Shown here piece by piece: positions 8,808-17,257 of a stretch of DNA of 64,000 bases. The stretch is from Umezawaea sp036375055. Lineage in GTDB: Bacteria > Actinomycetota > Actinomycetes > Mycobacteriales > Pseudonocardiaceae. Under the pieces are notes generated by a model. The model made no database searches. It was given only the letters and a program-made list of their open reading frames with translations, and was not told the DNA's origin. The stretch covers positions 1 through 64,000 of the forward strand of contig NZ_DASUSQ010000084.1 in the NCBI RefSeq assembly GCF_036375055.1, read 5' to 3'. A program made the position numbers and the translations under genes. Within the stretch, counting starts at the first letter, position 1. Each line of letters starts with the position of its first letter.

Positions 8808-10193
8808 CTACTTCGACAGCTTCTCCGGGTCGAACTCCTCGGCCTTGCCGTGGACGAAGTAGTTGATGAGCCAGAGGACGAGGCCCGCGCCGAGCAGGTA
8901 CAGCGCGATCTTGTAGTCGCCCATCGGCCGACCCGAGAGCGGGCTGGCCAGGAACGCGCACGTGACGGCGCCGAGCACCGGGACCCACGTCGGGGCCCTG
9001 AAGTGCTCGTGGTCCGACTTCTCCTTGCGCAGCACCAGGACGGCGATGTTGACGATGGTGAAGACGATCAGCAGCAGCAGCGAGGTCGTGCCGCCGAGCG
9101 CGGCGATGTCCACGAAGGACACCAGGATGATCGCGATGCCGCTGGTGAAGATGATCGAGATCCACGGCGTGCGCCGGAACGGGTGCACCGTGGCGAAGAA
9201 CTGCGGGATGATCCGCTCGTTCGACATGCCGTAGATCAGCCTGCTGGCCATCAGCATGTTGATCAGGGCGGAGTTGATGACCGCGAACAGGCCGATGAGC
9301 GAGAAGAGCCACAGCGGGAAGCCCGGCGCCCCCACCGTCACGACCTTCAGCAGCGCGCCGCTGCCCGCCTTCGCCAGCTCGTCGGCCGGGATCAGCAGCG
9401 ACGACGTGATCGCCACCAGCACGTAGACGACGGCCGCGACGCCCATGCCCATGAGCATCGCGCGGGGGAAGATCCGGACCGGTTCGCGGCACTCCTCCGC
9501 CATGTTCACCGAGTCCTCGAACCCGACCATCGCGAAGAACGCGAGCGCGGTCGCCGACGTGATCGCCAGCATCGCGCTCTGCCCCGGAGCCGGGTCGACC
9601 TGGGTGAGGCGGCTCGGGTCGCCGTCGCCCTGGAGGACCGCCCAGATGCCGATCGCGATGATGATCAGCAGCCCGGACAGCTCGATGCAGGTCAGGACGA
9701 CGTTCGCCTTGACCGACTCCGAGACGCCGCGGAAGTTGACCGCGGCCAGCCCGACGATGAACAGGATCGCGACCAGCGTCGCGGGCACCGCGATCGAGTC
9801 GGAGAAGAACTCGCGCAGCACCGCCTGGAGGTAGGTCCTGCCGAAGGCCAGCGCGGCCGACGCCGCGGACGTGATGCCCGAGCTCATCACCGCGAACGCG
9901 ACCATGAACGTCAGGAACTGGATCTTGAAGGCGCGGTTCGCGTAGAGGGCAGCCCCCGCTGCCCTCGGGTACTTGCCGACGAGTTCGAGGTAGCTGAACG
10001 CCGTCAGGAAGGCGACGACGAACGCCAGGAGGAAGGGCAGCCAGAGAGCGCCGCCGATCTTGCCCGCCACGTTGCCGGTGAGGGCGTAGATGCCAGTGCC
10101 GAGGATGTCCCCGATCACGAAGAACAGCAGCAGCTTGGGCCCGATGGCCCGTTTCAGTTCCGGTTGCGCCGGTGCGCTCGTCGCGTCCGCCAT
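8808..10193 (-). CDS. APC-family amino acid permease
   Basis: A 461-residue integral membrane protein of the amino acid-polyamine-organocation superfamily. The N terminus ELKRAIGPKLLLFFVIGDIL leads into the first helix, which has the broken-helix motif GDILGTGIYALTGNVAGKIG typical of substrate-binding TM1. Around twelve hydrophobic segments follow, and MVGFEDSVNMAEECREP (near residue 225) is the usual intracellular-loop signature of cationic/neutral amino acid permeases. It imports amino acids or amines by proton coupling; substrate unknown. ATG start at 10193. Monocistronic, with a terminator downstream shared with the GNAT gene. Confidence 0.92.
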   Translation of the reverse strand: MADATSAPAQPELKRAIGPKLLLFFVIGDILGTGIYALTGNVAGKIGGALWLPFLLAFVVAFLTAFSYLELVGKYPRAAGAALYANRAFKIQFLTFMVAFAVMSSGITSAASAALAFGRTYLQAVLREFFSDSIAVPATLVAILFIVGLAAVNFRGVSESVKANVVLTCIELSGLLIIIAIGIWAVLQGDGDPSRLTQVDPAPGQSAMLAITSATALAFFAMVGFEDSVNMAEECREPVRIFPRAMLMGMGVAAVVYVLVAITSSLLIPADELAKAGSGALLKVVTVGAPGFPLWLFSLIGLFAVINSALINMLMASRLIYGMSNERIIPQFFATVHPFRRTPWISIIFTSGIAIILVSFVDIAALGGTTSLLLLIVFTIVNIAVLVLRKEKSDHEHFRAPTWVPVLGAVTCAFLASPLSGRPMGDYKIALYLLGAGLVLWLINYFVHGKAEEFDPEKLSK

Positions 10194-10318
10194 GGTCCGG
10201 GAGTGTGCCCGATCACATCAACGGTGGGTAGTCGACCCGGCGCGGATTGGGCATTCCTTAAGGTTTCCCGGCCCGTCCGGACCGGCGTCGTGGCTGCTCA
10301 GCCGATTGCGCCGAGCCG

Positions 10319-11596
10319 CTAACGGGACTCGGGGACGGCTTCGGGGGTGTCCTCGGGCGAGTAGCGGTAGCGCCACACGGCGGGCAGGGCGAGCACCGCG
10401 AGGACGGTGAACACCACGACCAGCACCCCGCCGCCCGCGACCGCGGCACCCGGTCCGGCGATGGCGCCGGTGGTGCCGTGCAGCAGGTCGGCCAGCCTGG
10501 GCCCGCCCGCCACCACGACGATGAAGACGCCCTGCATCCGGCCGCGCATCTCGTCCGTGGCGGCGTTCTGGAGGATGGCGCCGCGGAACACCATGCTCAC
10601 CATGTCGGCAGCCCCGGCGAGCGCCAGGAACACCACGGCGAGCCACAGCGACCGGGACAGGCCGAAGCCGATGATGGCCACGCCCCACGCGACGACCGAG
10701 ATGGCGACGCCCGCGCCGTGCCGGTTCAACCGGGTCAGCCAGCCGGAGAGCAGCCCGCAGGCCATCGCTCCCAGCGGGACGGCGGCGAACAGCCAGCCGA
10801 GCGCCAGCCCGCCGCCGGGCGGGTCGCCGAAGGTGTTCTCGGCCATCTCCGGGAAGAGGGCGCGCGGCATGCCGAACACCATGGCGATGATGTCGAGCAG
10901 GAACGACGCCAGCAGCAGCTTCTGCATCCCGAGGTAGCGGAAGCCCTCCAGGACGTCGCGGACGCCCGCCCGGCGCGACGTGCCGCTCAGCGGCGGCATC
11001 GAGGGCAGCCGCCAGACCGCGTAGATCGTCGCGGTCAGCAGGACGGCGTCGACCAGGTAGAGCGTCGACAGGCCGACCAGGGGCATCAGCGCGCCCGCGA
11101 GCATCGGGCCGAGCACGGCGCCGAACGTCATGACGGTGCTGTTCAGGGCCACGGCCGAGGCCATCAGCTCACCGGGCACCAGCCTGGCGACGACGGCGCT
11201 GCGGGCGGGGGCGTTGAGGGCGAAGAAGACCTGCTGGAGACCGAGCAGGGCGATGATGACCCACACGGACTCGACGCGGAACGCGGCCTGGAGCCACAGC
11301 AGGACGGAGGTGGCGGCGATGCCCGCGTTGGTGACGACGAGCAGCTTGCGGCGGTCGACCGCGTCGGCGACCGCGCCGCCGTACAGGCCGAAGACCAGCA
11401 GCGGGACGAGCGCGACGGCCGCGGCGACGCCCACCCAGCCGGACGAGCCGGTGAGGTCGTAGACCTGCTTGGGCACGGCGACGGCGGTGAGCTGGCTGCC
11501 CACGGCGGTGATGATCGTCGAGACCCACAACCGGCGGTAGGCGACGATCTTCAGTGGCCTGGTGTCGATGGCGACCTTGCGCAGCAGTCCGCTCAC
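10319..11596 (-). CDS. MFS transporter (drug/siderophore exporter-like)
   Basis: A 425-residue major facilitator protein with about 12 transmembrane helices. It begins RPLKIVAYRRLWVSTIITAV, typical of the EntS/MefA-like export group, and has the loop 2-3 motif GLYGGAVADAVDRRKLLVVTN near residue 70. It is probably a proton-driven efflux pump; substrate unknown. The start is GTG at 11596, which lies inside a perfect 16-bp inverted repeat. On the minus strand a TAAGCT hexamer ends eight bases before the GTG, so the mRNA may be leaderless. It follows pdxH in the same direction, 53 bases away, separated by that repeat. Regulation by a repressor binding the repeat is plausible. Confidence 0.92.
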   Translation of the reverse strand: MSGLLRKVAIDTRPLKIVAYRRLWVSTIITAVGSQLTAVAVPKQVYDLTGSSGWVGVAAAVALVPLLVFGLYGGAVADAVDRRKLLVVTNAGIAATSVLLWLQAAFRVESVWVIIALLGLQQVFFALNAPARSAVVARLVPGELMASAVALNSTVMTFGAVLGPMLAGALMPLVGLSTLYLVDAVLLTATIYAVWRLPSMPPLSGTSRRAGVRDVLEGFRYLGMQKLLLASFLLDIIAMVFGMPRALFPEMAENTFGDPPGGGLALGWLFAAVPLGAMACGLLSGWLTRLNRHGAGVAISVVAWGVAIIGFGLSRSLWLAVVFLALAGAADMVSMVFRGAILQNAATDEMRGRMQGVFIVVVAGGPRLADLLHGTTGAIAGPGAAVAGGGVLVVVFTVLAVLALPAVWRYRYSPEDTPEAVPESR

Positions 11597-11632
11597 GACT
11601 CGTTAGCTTAGGACAACTAACGAGTCGTGAGC
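11591..11632. promoter_or_regulatory. Perfect 16-bp inverted repeat over the MFS start codon
   Basis: GCTCACGACTCGTTAG (11591-11606) and CTAACGAGTCGTGAGC (11617-11632) are exact reverse complements around a 10-base centre, in which TTAG and CTAA half-sites are nested again (TTAGGACAACTAA, 11611-11619 region). It could be an operator for the MFS gene, a terminator for pdxH, or both. Confidence 0.6.
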
Positions 11633-11649
11633 GGCTGGAGTCGCGGACG

Positions 11650-12303
11650 TCACGGGGCCACGCGCTGCAACTCCCAGCCGTCGCGCCCGAGGCGGAACCG
11701 GAGCCGGTCGTGCATGCGGTCACGACGGCCCTGCCAGAACTCGACCTCCTCGGGCCGGATGCGCCAGCCGCCCCAGTGCGGGGGTACCGGGATCCGGTCG
11801 GAGTCGGCGAACTGGCGCTCGATCTTGTGCAGGGCGCTCTCCAAAGTGGAGCGACCCGACACGACGCGCGACTGCGGCGACGCCCAGGCGCCCATCTGGG
11901 AACCGCGCGGACGGCTGTTCCAGTACTCGGCGGTCTCGACCGGGCCGACCTTCTCGACGGTGCCGCGCACGTGCGCCTGCCGCTGCATGGCGAACCACGG
12001 GAACGTCGCGGAGGCGTAGCGGGTCGCCATCAGGTCGTGGCTCTTGGAGGAGGTGTAGTTGGTGAAGAAGACCAGACCCCGGACGTCGAGGCCCTTGGCG
12101 AGCACGGTCCGGGACGACGGGCGGCCCTCGGTGTCCGCCGTGGCGAGCACCATCGCGTTGGGCTCGGGCAGACCGGCACCGGTCGCCTGGTCCAGCCACA
12201 GCTGCAACTGCTCGTGCCACGTGGCGGCGAGATCGTCCTCCGTCAGCGAGCCCTGTTCGTACGACACGCGCATGGACGGCAGTGCGATATTCGTCTCCGA
12301 CAT
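11650..12303 (-). CDS. pdxH: Pyridoxamine 5'-phosphate oxidase
   Basis: A 217-residue FMN-dependent enzyme that oxidises pyridoxamine or pyridoxine 5'-phosphate to pyridoxal 5'-phosphate, in B6 salvage. Recognisable parts are EPNAMVLATADTEGRPSSRTVL (FMN phosphate site; quoted in part: AMVLATADTEGRPSSRTVL), GLVFFTNYTSSKSHDL, WNSRPRGSQMGAWASPQS and the C-terminal RFRLGRDGWELQRVAP, which matches the family's closing motif. Start ATG at 12303 is chosen because MSETNIALPSMRVSYEQG is the normal N terminus and GGGAGG lies upstream; the frame is open further but would add a non-conserved 44 residues. In other actinomycetes, as I recall, pdxH sits next to citA; here the urease operon lies between them. 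Confidence 0.95.
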   Translation of the reverse strand: MSETNIALPSMRVSYEQGSLTEDDLAATWHEQLQLWLDQATGAGLPEPNAMVLATADTEGRPSSRTVLAKGLDVRGLVFFTNYTSSKSHDLMATRYASATFPWFAMQRQAHVRGTVEKVGPVETAEYWNSRPRGSQMGAWASPQSRVVSGRSTLESALHKIERQFADSDRIPVPPHWGGWRIRPEEVEFWQGRRDRMHDRLRFRLGRDGWELQRVAP

Positions 12304-12470
12304 CGGCGAAACCTCCCTGGGAGAGCAGGCACTCGTGGCACCCCGTGGGTGGGGACCGTACGGGTTCGGAGGCCCGCACGGAACCGCCTGGCTGGTGATC
12401 CGTCCCACCTGGATGGTCACTGTGTGTGTGATCAACTCTTCGGAATCGTGAACGTGATCGAGTCAGATGA

Positions 12471-13229
12471 TCAGTTGACACGTGAACGCCATCCGGGGTG
12501 AACATCCAGTGCCGCGTCGAGCCGGGCTTGAGCGGTCACCGCGTCGCTCGCGAGCGAGGTCACGAGGCTGCCGCCACGCGCCAACGGAACGAGTGACCAC
12601 CAATCGTGTGAAATCGCGTCGGTCGGATCTTCGCCCCAGCAAAGGACTTCAGTACCGACCACGCGACTGCCCGCCAGGTGGGCCGCGCTGGCGTCCAGTT
12701 CGGCCTCGCCGATTCGCAGCGACTGCGCCAGCAGCGGCCCCCCGTCGCGGCGGACCCGCACGCTGCTCGTCAGCGACCCCGGCCGTTCACCGGCCCTTCC
12801 GAGCACCAGCACCTCGCGCGTCCGCAGCAGCGCGCTCCCGGCCAGTTCGACGACCAGCTCGGCCTCGTGGCGAGCACGCTGGGTGACGACCGTCGGCTCC
12901 GGCACGTACTGCACGGCGGAGCCGGGCCCGGCCTCGATCCGGACGCGGGCGCGGCTCCCGCCGGGGAGGTGGCCGGGCAGCGCCAGCGTGGCCGCGACGC
13001 CCCGCAGGACGAGGTGCGCGCCCTCGCCGACCTCCACGACGAGTTCGAGGTCGTCGCCGCCGAGCGGGGCGGTCACCGAGCTGACGAGGTGCACCAGCGC
13101 TGGCTCGTTCGCGGACCTCACGCGACCGCGGTGCGGCACCAGCGTGATGGGCGCCATCGACCGCAGGTCGCGGACGACGTTGCGGCCGTCGGCGTCCCGC
13201 TCCACCACCAGGCGGGCCCGCGCCCTCAC
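12471..13229 (-). CDS. ureD: Urease accessory protein UreD
   Basis: A 252-residue UreD (UreH) homologue, the scaffold that holds apo-urease with UreF and UreG during nickel delivery. The family pattern is visible in SMAPITLVPHRGR at the N terminus, the central GEGAHLVLRGVAATLALPG, GSAVQYVPEPTVVTQRAR (the typical acidic/aromatic PEPxI-like segment) and the C-terminal WWSLVPLARGG. It is divergent in sequence as UreD proteins usually are, and position at the end of a ureABCFG operon supports it. GTG start at 13229; 154 bases of very GC-rich, apparently non-coding DNA separate it from ureG, an unusually wide gap in this otherwise overlapping operon. Confidence 0.9.
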   Translation of the reverse strand: MRARARLVVERDADGRNVVRDLRSMAPITLVPHRGRVRSANEPALVHLVSSVTAPLGGDDLELVVEVGEGAHLVLRGVAATLALPGHLPGGSRARVRIEAGPGSAVQYVPEPTVVTQRARHEAELVVELAGSALLRTREVLVLGRAGERPGSLTSSVRVRRDGGPLLAQSLRIGEAELDASAAHLAGSRVVGTEVLCWGEDPTDAISHDWWSLVPLARGGSLVTSLASDAVTAQARLDAALDVHPGWRSRVN

Positions 13230-13383
13230 GGTGCCGCCCGCACTGCCGCGACGCCGTCACCGACCGGGCCACCCGCGCGAGCGCGGGCGACCGACCGGCC
13301 TCGCGGGTCGGGACGCGCGGAGCCCGCGCGGAACCGGTCTTCGGCTCCGCTCCCGCCGCGGCCCGCCGCGCGGAGGGCGGGGG

Positions 13384-14085
13384 TCAACCGACCGCCACCG
13401 CGGTGCAGTCGTGCAGCTGGGTCCGGACCCAGCCCGCCACGTCGGGCGCGTTCGGCGTCTCGACCAGCGACTGGCTGATCACCGGTAGGTCGCCGCGCAT
13501 CCGGTGCGCGTCGGCCGCCATCACGACCAGGTCGGCGCCCACCAGCGGCGCGAGGTCGATCTTGTTGATCACCAGCAGGTCGGCCGTGGTGACGCCGGGA
13601 CCGCCCTTGCGCGGCACCTTGTCGCCGCCCGCCACGTCGACCACGAAGATCTGCCGGTCGACCAGGCCGCGGCTGAACACGGCGGTGAGGTTGTCGCCGC
13701 CGCTCTCGATGATCACCAGTTCCAGGCCGGGGATGCGCTCCTCCAGCAGTTCCACGGCGTCCAGGTTCGCGGTGATGTCGTCGCGGATCGCGGTGTGCGG
13801 GCAGCAGCCCGTCTGCACGGCCTCGATCCGGTCGACGGCCAGGACGCCGGCCCTGCGCAGGAAGTCCGCGTCCTCCGTGGTGTAGATGTCGTTCGTCACC
13901 ACCGCCAGGTTCACGGTGTCGCCCAGCGCCCGGCACAGCGCGGCCGTGAGGGCGGTCTTGCCGCTGCCCACCGGCCCGCCGATGCCGATCCGCACCGCGC
14001 GCCCCATCGGCGCGTGGTGGTGATGGGGGTCGTGCCCCGCGTCGGTGGGGTCGAAGTTGACCGGGTGCTCGTGGTCAGCTGACAA
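13384..14085 (-). CDS. ureG: Urease accessory GTPase UreG
   Basis: A 233-residue SIMIBI-class GTPase that drives nickel insertion into urease. It has the P-loop GIGGPVGSGKTALTAALCRA near residue 34, the metal-binding CPH motif in VQTGCCPHTAIRDD, the switch region IIESGGDNLTAVFSRGL and the G4 motif NKIDLAPLVGADL. The N terminus carries a histidine-rich stretch (HDPHHHHAPMG, about residues 18-28) that could bind nickel; no ureE gene is present in the operon, so this tail may partly replace UreE storage. ATG start at 14085 overlaps ureF by 11 bases. Confidence 0.96.
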   Translation of the reverse strand: MSADHEHPVNFDPTDAGHDPHHHHAPMGRAVRIGIGGPVGSGKTALTAALCRALGDTVNLAVVTNDIYTTEDADFLRRAGVLAVDRIEAVQTGCCPHTAIRDDITANLDAVELLEERIPGLELVIIESGGDNLTAVFSRGLVDRQIFVVDVAGGDKVPRKGGPGVTTADLLVINKIDLAPLVGADLVVMAADAHRMRGDLPVISQSLVETPNAPDVAGWVRTQLHDCTAVAVG

Positions 14086-14755
14086 AGAGACGCACCTCTT
14101 CTCGGTGATGCCGGTCGTGCGCCTCGGCCAGCAGGTCGAGGCCGGGCGCGCCGGGTGCGGGCAGGTCCCGCGGGTCGTGGTCGGCCGTCTTCGCCGCCGT
14201 GGCGGCGACCTCGCGCATCTCGGCGGCCAGCCGCGCGATGACGGCGTTGACGCCGAAGGGGTCGAGGCCGAGCAGCCGGACCGCCGCGCTCGCCGGGCCG
14301 CTGACCGCGAGGTAGCAGACGCTCAGCGCGGCGTCGCGCGGTTCGCCGCCCGCCAGCGCGGTCAGCGCGCCGAGGACGACCGGGTGGTGCGGGCGCGGGG
14401 TGTCGGCGAGCAGCCGGTCGAGCGCGGGCGACGGCCACGCCCTCAGACCGGCCCGCGCCGTGCCCCTGCCCTGCGCCCGCGACGCCTTCCGCTGCGCGGG
14501 CGAGGGCGTGCGGGCGTCCAGCTCGGCGTCGAGTTCGAGCCAGTGGGTCCTGCCGCGCAGGACGGCGCTCGCCGCCGCGGCGGCGAACACGGCGGCCAGC
14601 TCCCCCGCCGTGCGCAGCCTGCCGACCAGGAACGAGGCCAGGTCGGCCTCGCCCGTCACGAGCCCGCGCGCGGCGGCCTCCTCCAGGCCGCCGGAGTGCA
14701 CGTGCCCGCCGCCGGGGAACCGCGAGTCCGCCAGCAGCAGTCCGGAGACGTCCAT
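14075..14755 (-). CDS. ureF: Urease accessory protein UreF
   Basis: A 226-residue UreF, an all-helical protein that binds UreD and regulates the UreG GTPase. The start DVSGLLLADSRFPGGGHVHS matches the family's LLxLxDSxxPxGxFxHS opening, with the conserved GGHVHSGGLE segment. The region DPFGVNAVIARLAAEMREVA near the C terminus is also typical. ATG at 14755 shares one base with the ureC stop (TGATG), and the end overlaps ureG by 11 bases, so translation is coupled. The same reading frame is open across ureC but the upstream part is antisense-like low-complexity sequence and is not used. Confidence 0.92.
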   Translation of the reverse strand: MDVSGLLLADSRFPGGGHVHSGGLEEAAARGLVTGEADLASFLVGRLRTAGELAAVFAAAAASAVLRGRTHWLELDAELDARTPSPAQRKASRAQGRGTARAGLRAWPSPALDRLLADTPRPHHPVVLGALTALAGGEPRDAALSVCYLAVSGPASAAVRLLGLDPFGVNAVIARLAAEMREVAATAAKTADHDPRDLPAPGAPGLDLLAEAHDRHHREEVRLFVS

Positions 14756-16458
14756 CAGAACAGGAAGTAGCGCTGGGCCATGGGCAGCTCGGTCACCGGT
14801 TGCGGCTCGACGAGGTCGCCGTCGATGTGCACGGCGAAGCTGTCCGGGTCGACGCGGACCCTCGGCATGGCGTCGTTGAGCAGCATGTCCGCCTTGCCGA
14901 CGCGGCGGGTGCTCCTCACCGGCAGCATCGTCCGCATCAGGTTCAACCGTCCGGCCAGGTCCGAGTCGATCGCCTCCTGCGACACGAAGTGGACGCTGCT
15001 CGCGGCGGCGGCGCTCGGGTAGGAGCCGAACATCGGGCGGGCCAGGACCGGTTGCGGCGTCGGGATGGACGCGTTCGCGTCGCCCATCGCGGCCCACGCG
15101 ATGAAGCCGCCCTTGAGCACGACCGACGGCCGCACGCCGAAGAACTTCGGTTCCCACAGCACGAGGTCGGCCAGCTTGCCGACCTCCACCGAGCCGACCT
15201 CCTGGTCGATGCCGTGCGCGATGGCCGGGTTGATCGTGTACTTGGCGACGTACCGGCGGGCGCGCAGGTTCGTCTCCAGCTCGCCGCGGCGGCCGTGCAT
15301 CACGTGCGCGGTCTGCCACGTCCGGATGATGACCTCGCCGACGCGGCCCATGGCCTGCGAGTCGGAGCTGATCATCGAGATCGCGCCCATGTCGTGCAGC
15401 ACGTCCTCGGCGGCGATCGTGGTCGGCCGGATGCGGCTCTCCGCGAACGCCAGGTCCTCCGGCACCGACGGGTTGAGGTGGTGGCACACCATCAGCATGT
15501 CGAGGTGCTCTTCGAGGGTGTTGATCGTGTGCGGCCGGGTCGGGTTCGTCGACGACGGCAGGATGTTCGGCTCCGACACCACCTGGATGATGTCCGGCGC
15601 GTGCCCGCCGCCCGCGCCCTCGGAGTGGTAGGCGTTGATCGACCTGCCGCCGATGGCGTCCAGGGTGGACTCGACGAAACCCGCCTCGTTCAACGTGTCC
15701 GTGTGGATCGCGACCTGGACGCCGGACTCGTCGGCGATGCGCAGCGCGGCGTCGATCGCGGCGGGCGTGGTGCCCCAGTCCTCGTGCAGCTTGAACCCGC
15801 CCGCGCCGCCGACGAGCTGCTCGCGCAGGGCGTCGTCGCGGACCGTGTTCCCCTTGCCCAGCAGCATCACGTTGATCGGCATGCCGTCCATCGCGGTCAG
15901 CATCCGGCCGAGGTTCCACGCGCCGGGCGTGACGGTGGTGGCCTTCGTGCCCTCCGCCGGACCGGTGCCGCCGCCGACCAGGGTCGTGAGGCCGGACGCG
16001 AGCGCCTGGTCCACGATCTGCGGGCAGATGAAGTGCACGTGGCAGTCGATGCCGCCCGCCGTGAGGATCTTCCCGTTGCCCGCCAACACCTCCGTCGACG
16101 GGCCGATCACCAGCGCGGGGTCGACGCCGTCCATCACGTCGGGGTTCCCGGCCTTGCCGATGCCGACGATCCGGCCGTCGCGCACGCCCACGTCCGCCTT
16201 GACGACGCCCCAGTGGTCGAGGATCACGGCGCCGGTGATGACGAGGTCGGGCGCTCCCTCGGCGCGGGTGGCCACGCCCTGGCCCATCGACTCGCGGATC
16301 ACCTTGCCGCCGCCGAAGATCACCTCGTCACCGGCGCCCGCGCCCCGGCTGCGGTCCTCGGTCACCTCGATGAGCAGGTCGGTGTCCGCCAGGCGGATCC
16401 GGTCTCCCGTGGTCGGCCCGAACAGCTCGGCGTACCGCGCGCGGTCGATGTGCGTCAC
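14755..16458 (-). CDS. ureC: Urease alpha subunit
   Basis: The 567-residue catalytic subunit of urease, hydrolysing urea to ammonia and carbamate at a dinuclear nickel site. All expected ligands are visible: HVHF in TAGGIDCHVHFICPQ (near 135), the carbamylated Lys in GGFKLHEDWGTTP (near 218), His in IHTDTLNEAGF and GGGHAPDI, the flap CHH in MLMVCHHLNPSV (near 320) and the nickel Asp in ISSDSQAMGRVGE (near 360). The enzyme should therefore be active if nickel is delivered. GTG start at 16458 overlaps the ureB stop by four bases. Length is the family norm. Confidence 0.98.
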   Translation of the reverse strand: MTHIDRARYAELFGPTTGDRIRLADTDLLIEVTEDRSRGAGAGDEVIFGGGKVIRESMGQGVATRAEGAPDLVITGAVILDHWGVVKADVGVRDGRIVGIGKAGNPDVMDGVDPALVIGPSTEVLAGNGKILTAGGIDCHVHFICPQIVDQALASGLTTLVGGGTGPAEGTKATTVTPGAWNLGRMLTAMDGMPINVMLLGKGNTVRDDALREQLVGGAGGFKLHEDWGTTPAAIDAALRIADESGVQVAIHTDTLNEAGFVESTLDAIGGRSINAYHSEGAGGGHAPDIIQVVSEPNILPSSTNPTRPHTINTLEEHLDMLMVCHHLNPSVPEDLAFAESRIRPTTIAAEDVLHDMGAISMISSDSQAMGRVGEVIIRTWQTAHVMHGRRGELETNLRARRYVAKYTINPAIAHGIDQEVGSVEVGKLADLVLWEPKFFGVRPSVVLKGGFIAWAAMGDANASIPTPQPVLARPMFGSYPSAAAASSVHFVSQEAIDSDLAGRLNLMRTMLPVRSTRRVGKADMLLNDAMPRVRVDPDSFAVHIDGDLVEPQPVTELPMAQRYFLF

Positions 16459-16760
16459 AGTTCTCCCGCCCACTCCGGTCGCAGACCGGGCACCACGCGG
16501 CGGCCGGTGATGGGCACGAGCACGACCTCGCGCTCGATGCCCGGTTCGAAGCGCACCGCCGTGCCCGCGGGCACGTCCAGCCGCTGCCCCCACGCCGCCT
16601 CCCGGTCGAACTCCAGACCGGGGTTGACCGCCGCGAAGTGGTAGTGCGACCCGACCTGCACGGGCCGGTCCGCGGTGTTCACCACGACCAGCGCCGTCCG
16701 CGGCCTGCCGGGGTTCAGCTCCACCGGCTCGGCGCCGGGGATGATCTCTCCTGGACGCAC
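16455..16760 (-). CDS. ureB: Urease beta subunit
   Basis: The 101-residue urease beta subunit, a structural part of the (alpha-beta-gamma)3 enzyme. It opens with RPGEIIPGAEPVELNPGRP, has the conserved VVNTADRPVQVGSHYHFAAV near residue 28 and RLDVPAGTAVRFEPG near 60, all hallmarks of UreB. GTG start at 16760 follows a GGGGGA ribosome-binding site, ten bases after ureA. The 3' end overlaps ureC by four bases. Confidence 0.96.
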   Translation of the reverse strand: MRPGEIIPGAEPVELNPGRPRTALVVVNTADRPVQVGSHYHFAAVNPGLEFDREAAWGQRLDVPAGTAVRFEPGIEREVVLVPITGRRVVPGLRPEWAGEL

Positions 16761-16770
16761 CGCTCCCCCT

Positions 16771-17073
16771 CTAGCTGATCGGGTCGTGCACGGTCACGAG
16801 CTTGGTGCCGTCCGGGAAGGTCGCCTCGACCTGCACGGACTCGATCATCTCCGGGATGCCGGTCTGCACCTGGGCGCGGCTGAGCACCGCGCGCCCGCTG
16901 TGCATCAGCTCGCTCACCGTCCGGCCGTCCCGCGCGCCTTCGAGCACGTGGTCGGTGATCAGCGCGACCGACTCCGGGTAGTTCAGCAGCACCCCGCGTT
17001 CGAGCCGCCGGCGTGCCACGTCGGCCGCCACGTGGACGAGGAGCTTGTCCCGCTCGTGGGGTGTGAGGTGCAT
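16771..17073 (-). CDS. ureA: Urease gamma subunit
   Basis: The 100-residue urease gamma subunit. MHLTPHERDKLLVHVAADVA at the start, LNYPESVALITDHVLEGARD near residue 30 and VEATFPDGTKLVTVHDPIS at the end are diagnostic. It is first in the operon ureABCFGD, which is the usual actinobacterial order with no ureE and no adjacent nickel transporter. The promoter must lie in 17074-17257, shared with the divergent citA. Confidence 0.97.
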   Translation of the reverse strand: MHLTPHERDKLLVHVAADVARRRLERGVLLNYPESVALITDHVLEGARDGRTVSELMHSGRAVLSRAQVQTGIPEMIESVQVEATFPDGTKLVTVHDPIS

Positions 17074-17094
17074 GGGTCATGGTCTATCACCTGA

Positions 17095-17143
17095 CCCGTT
17101 CGGTGTGGGCTCCCGAAACAGGCCGTTAACCAACCCGAACGGG
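17095..17143. promoter_or_regulatory. Inverted repeat in the ureA-citA divergent promoter
   Basis: CCCGTTCGG (17095-17103) and CCGAACGGG (17135-17143) are perfect 9-bp reverse complements 31 bases apart, in the 184-base spacer between ureA and the second citrate synthase gene. They could be paired binding sites of one regulator for either gene. No known nitrogen-regulator or nickel-regulator consensus was recognised. Confidence 0.4.
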
Positions 17144-17257
17144 CGACCTGGTCTGAATCGTTGACTGGATCGTGACCCAAGACACCGCCCGGCGCGATTG
17201 CCGAACCCCTGATCCGGGAGCAGTGTTGCCGCACCGCGTTTTGTCTGTGGAGGAGGC

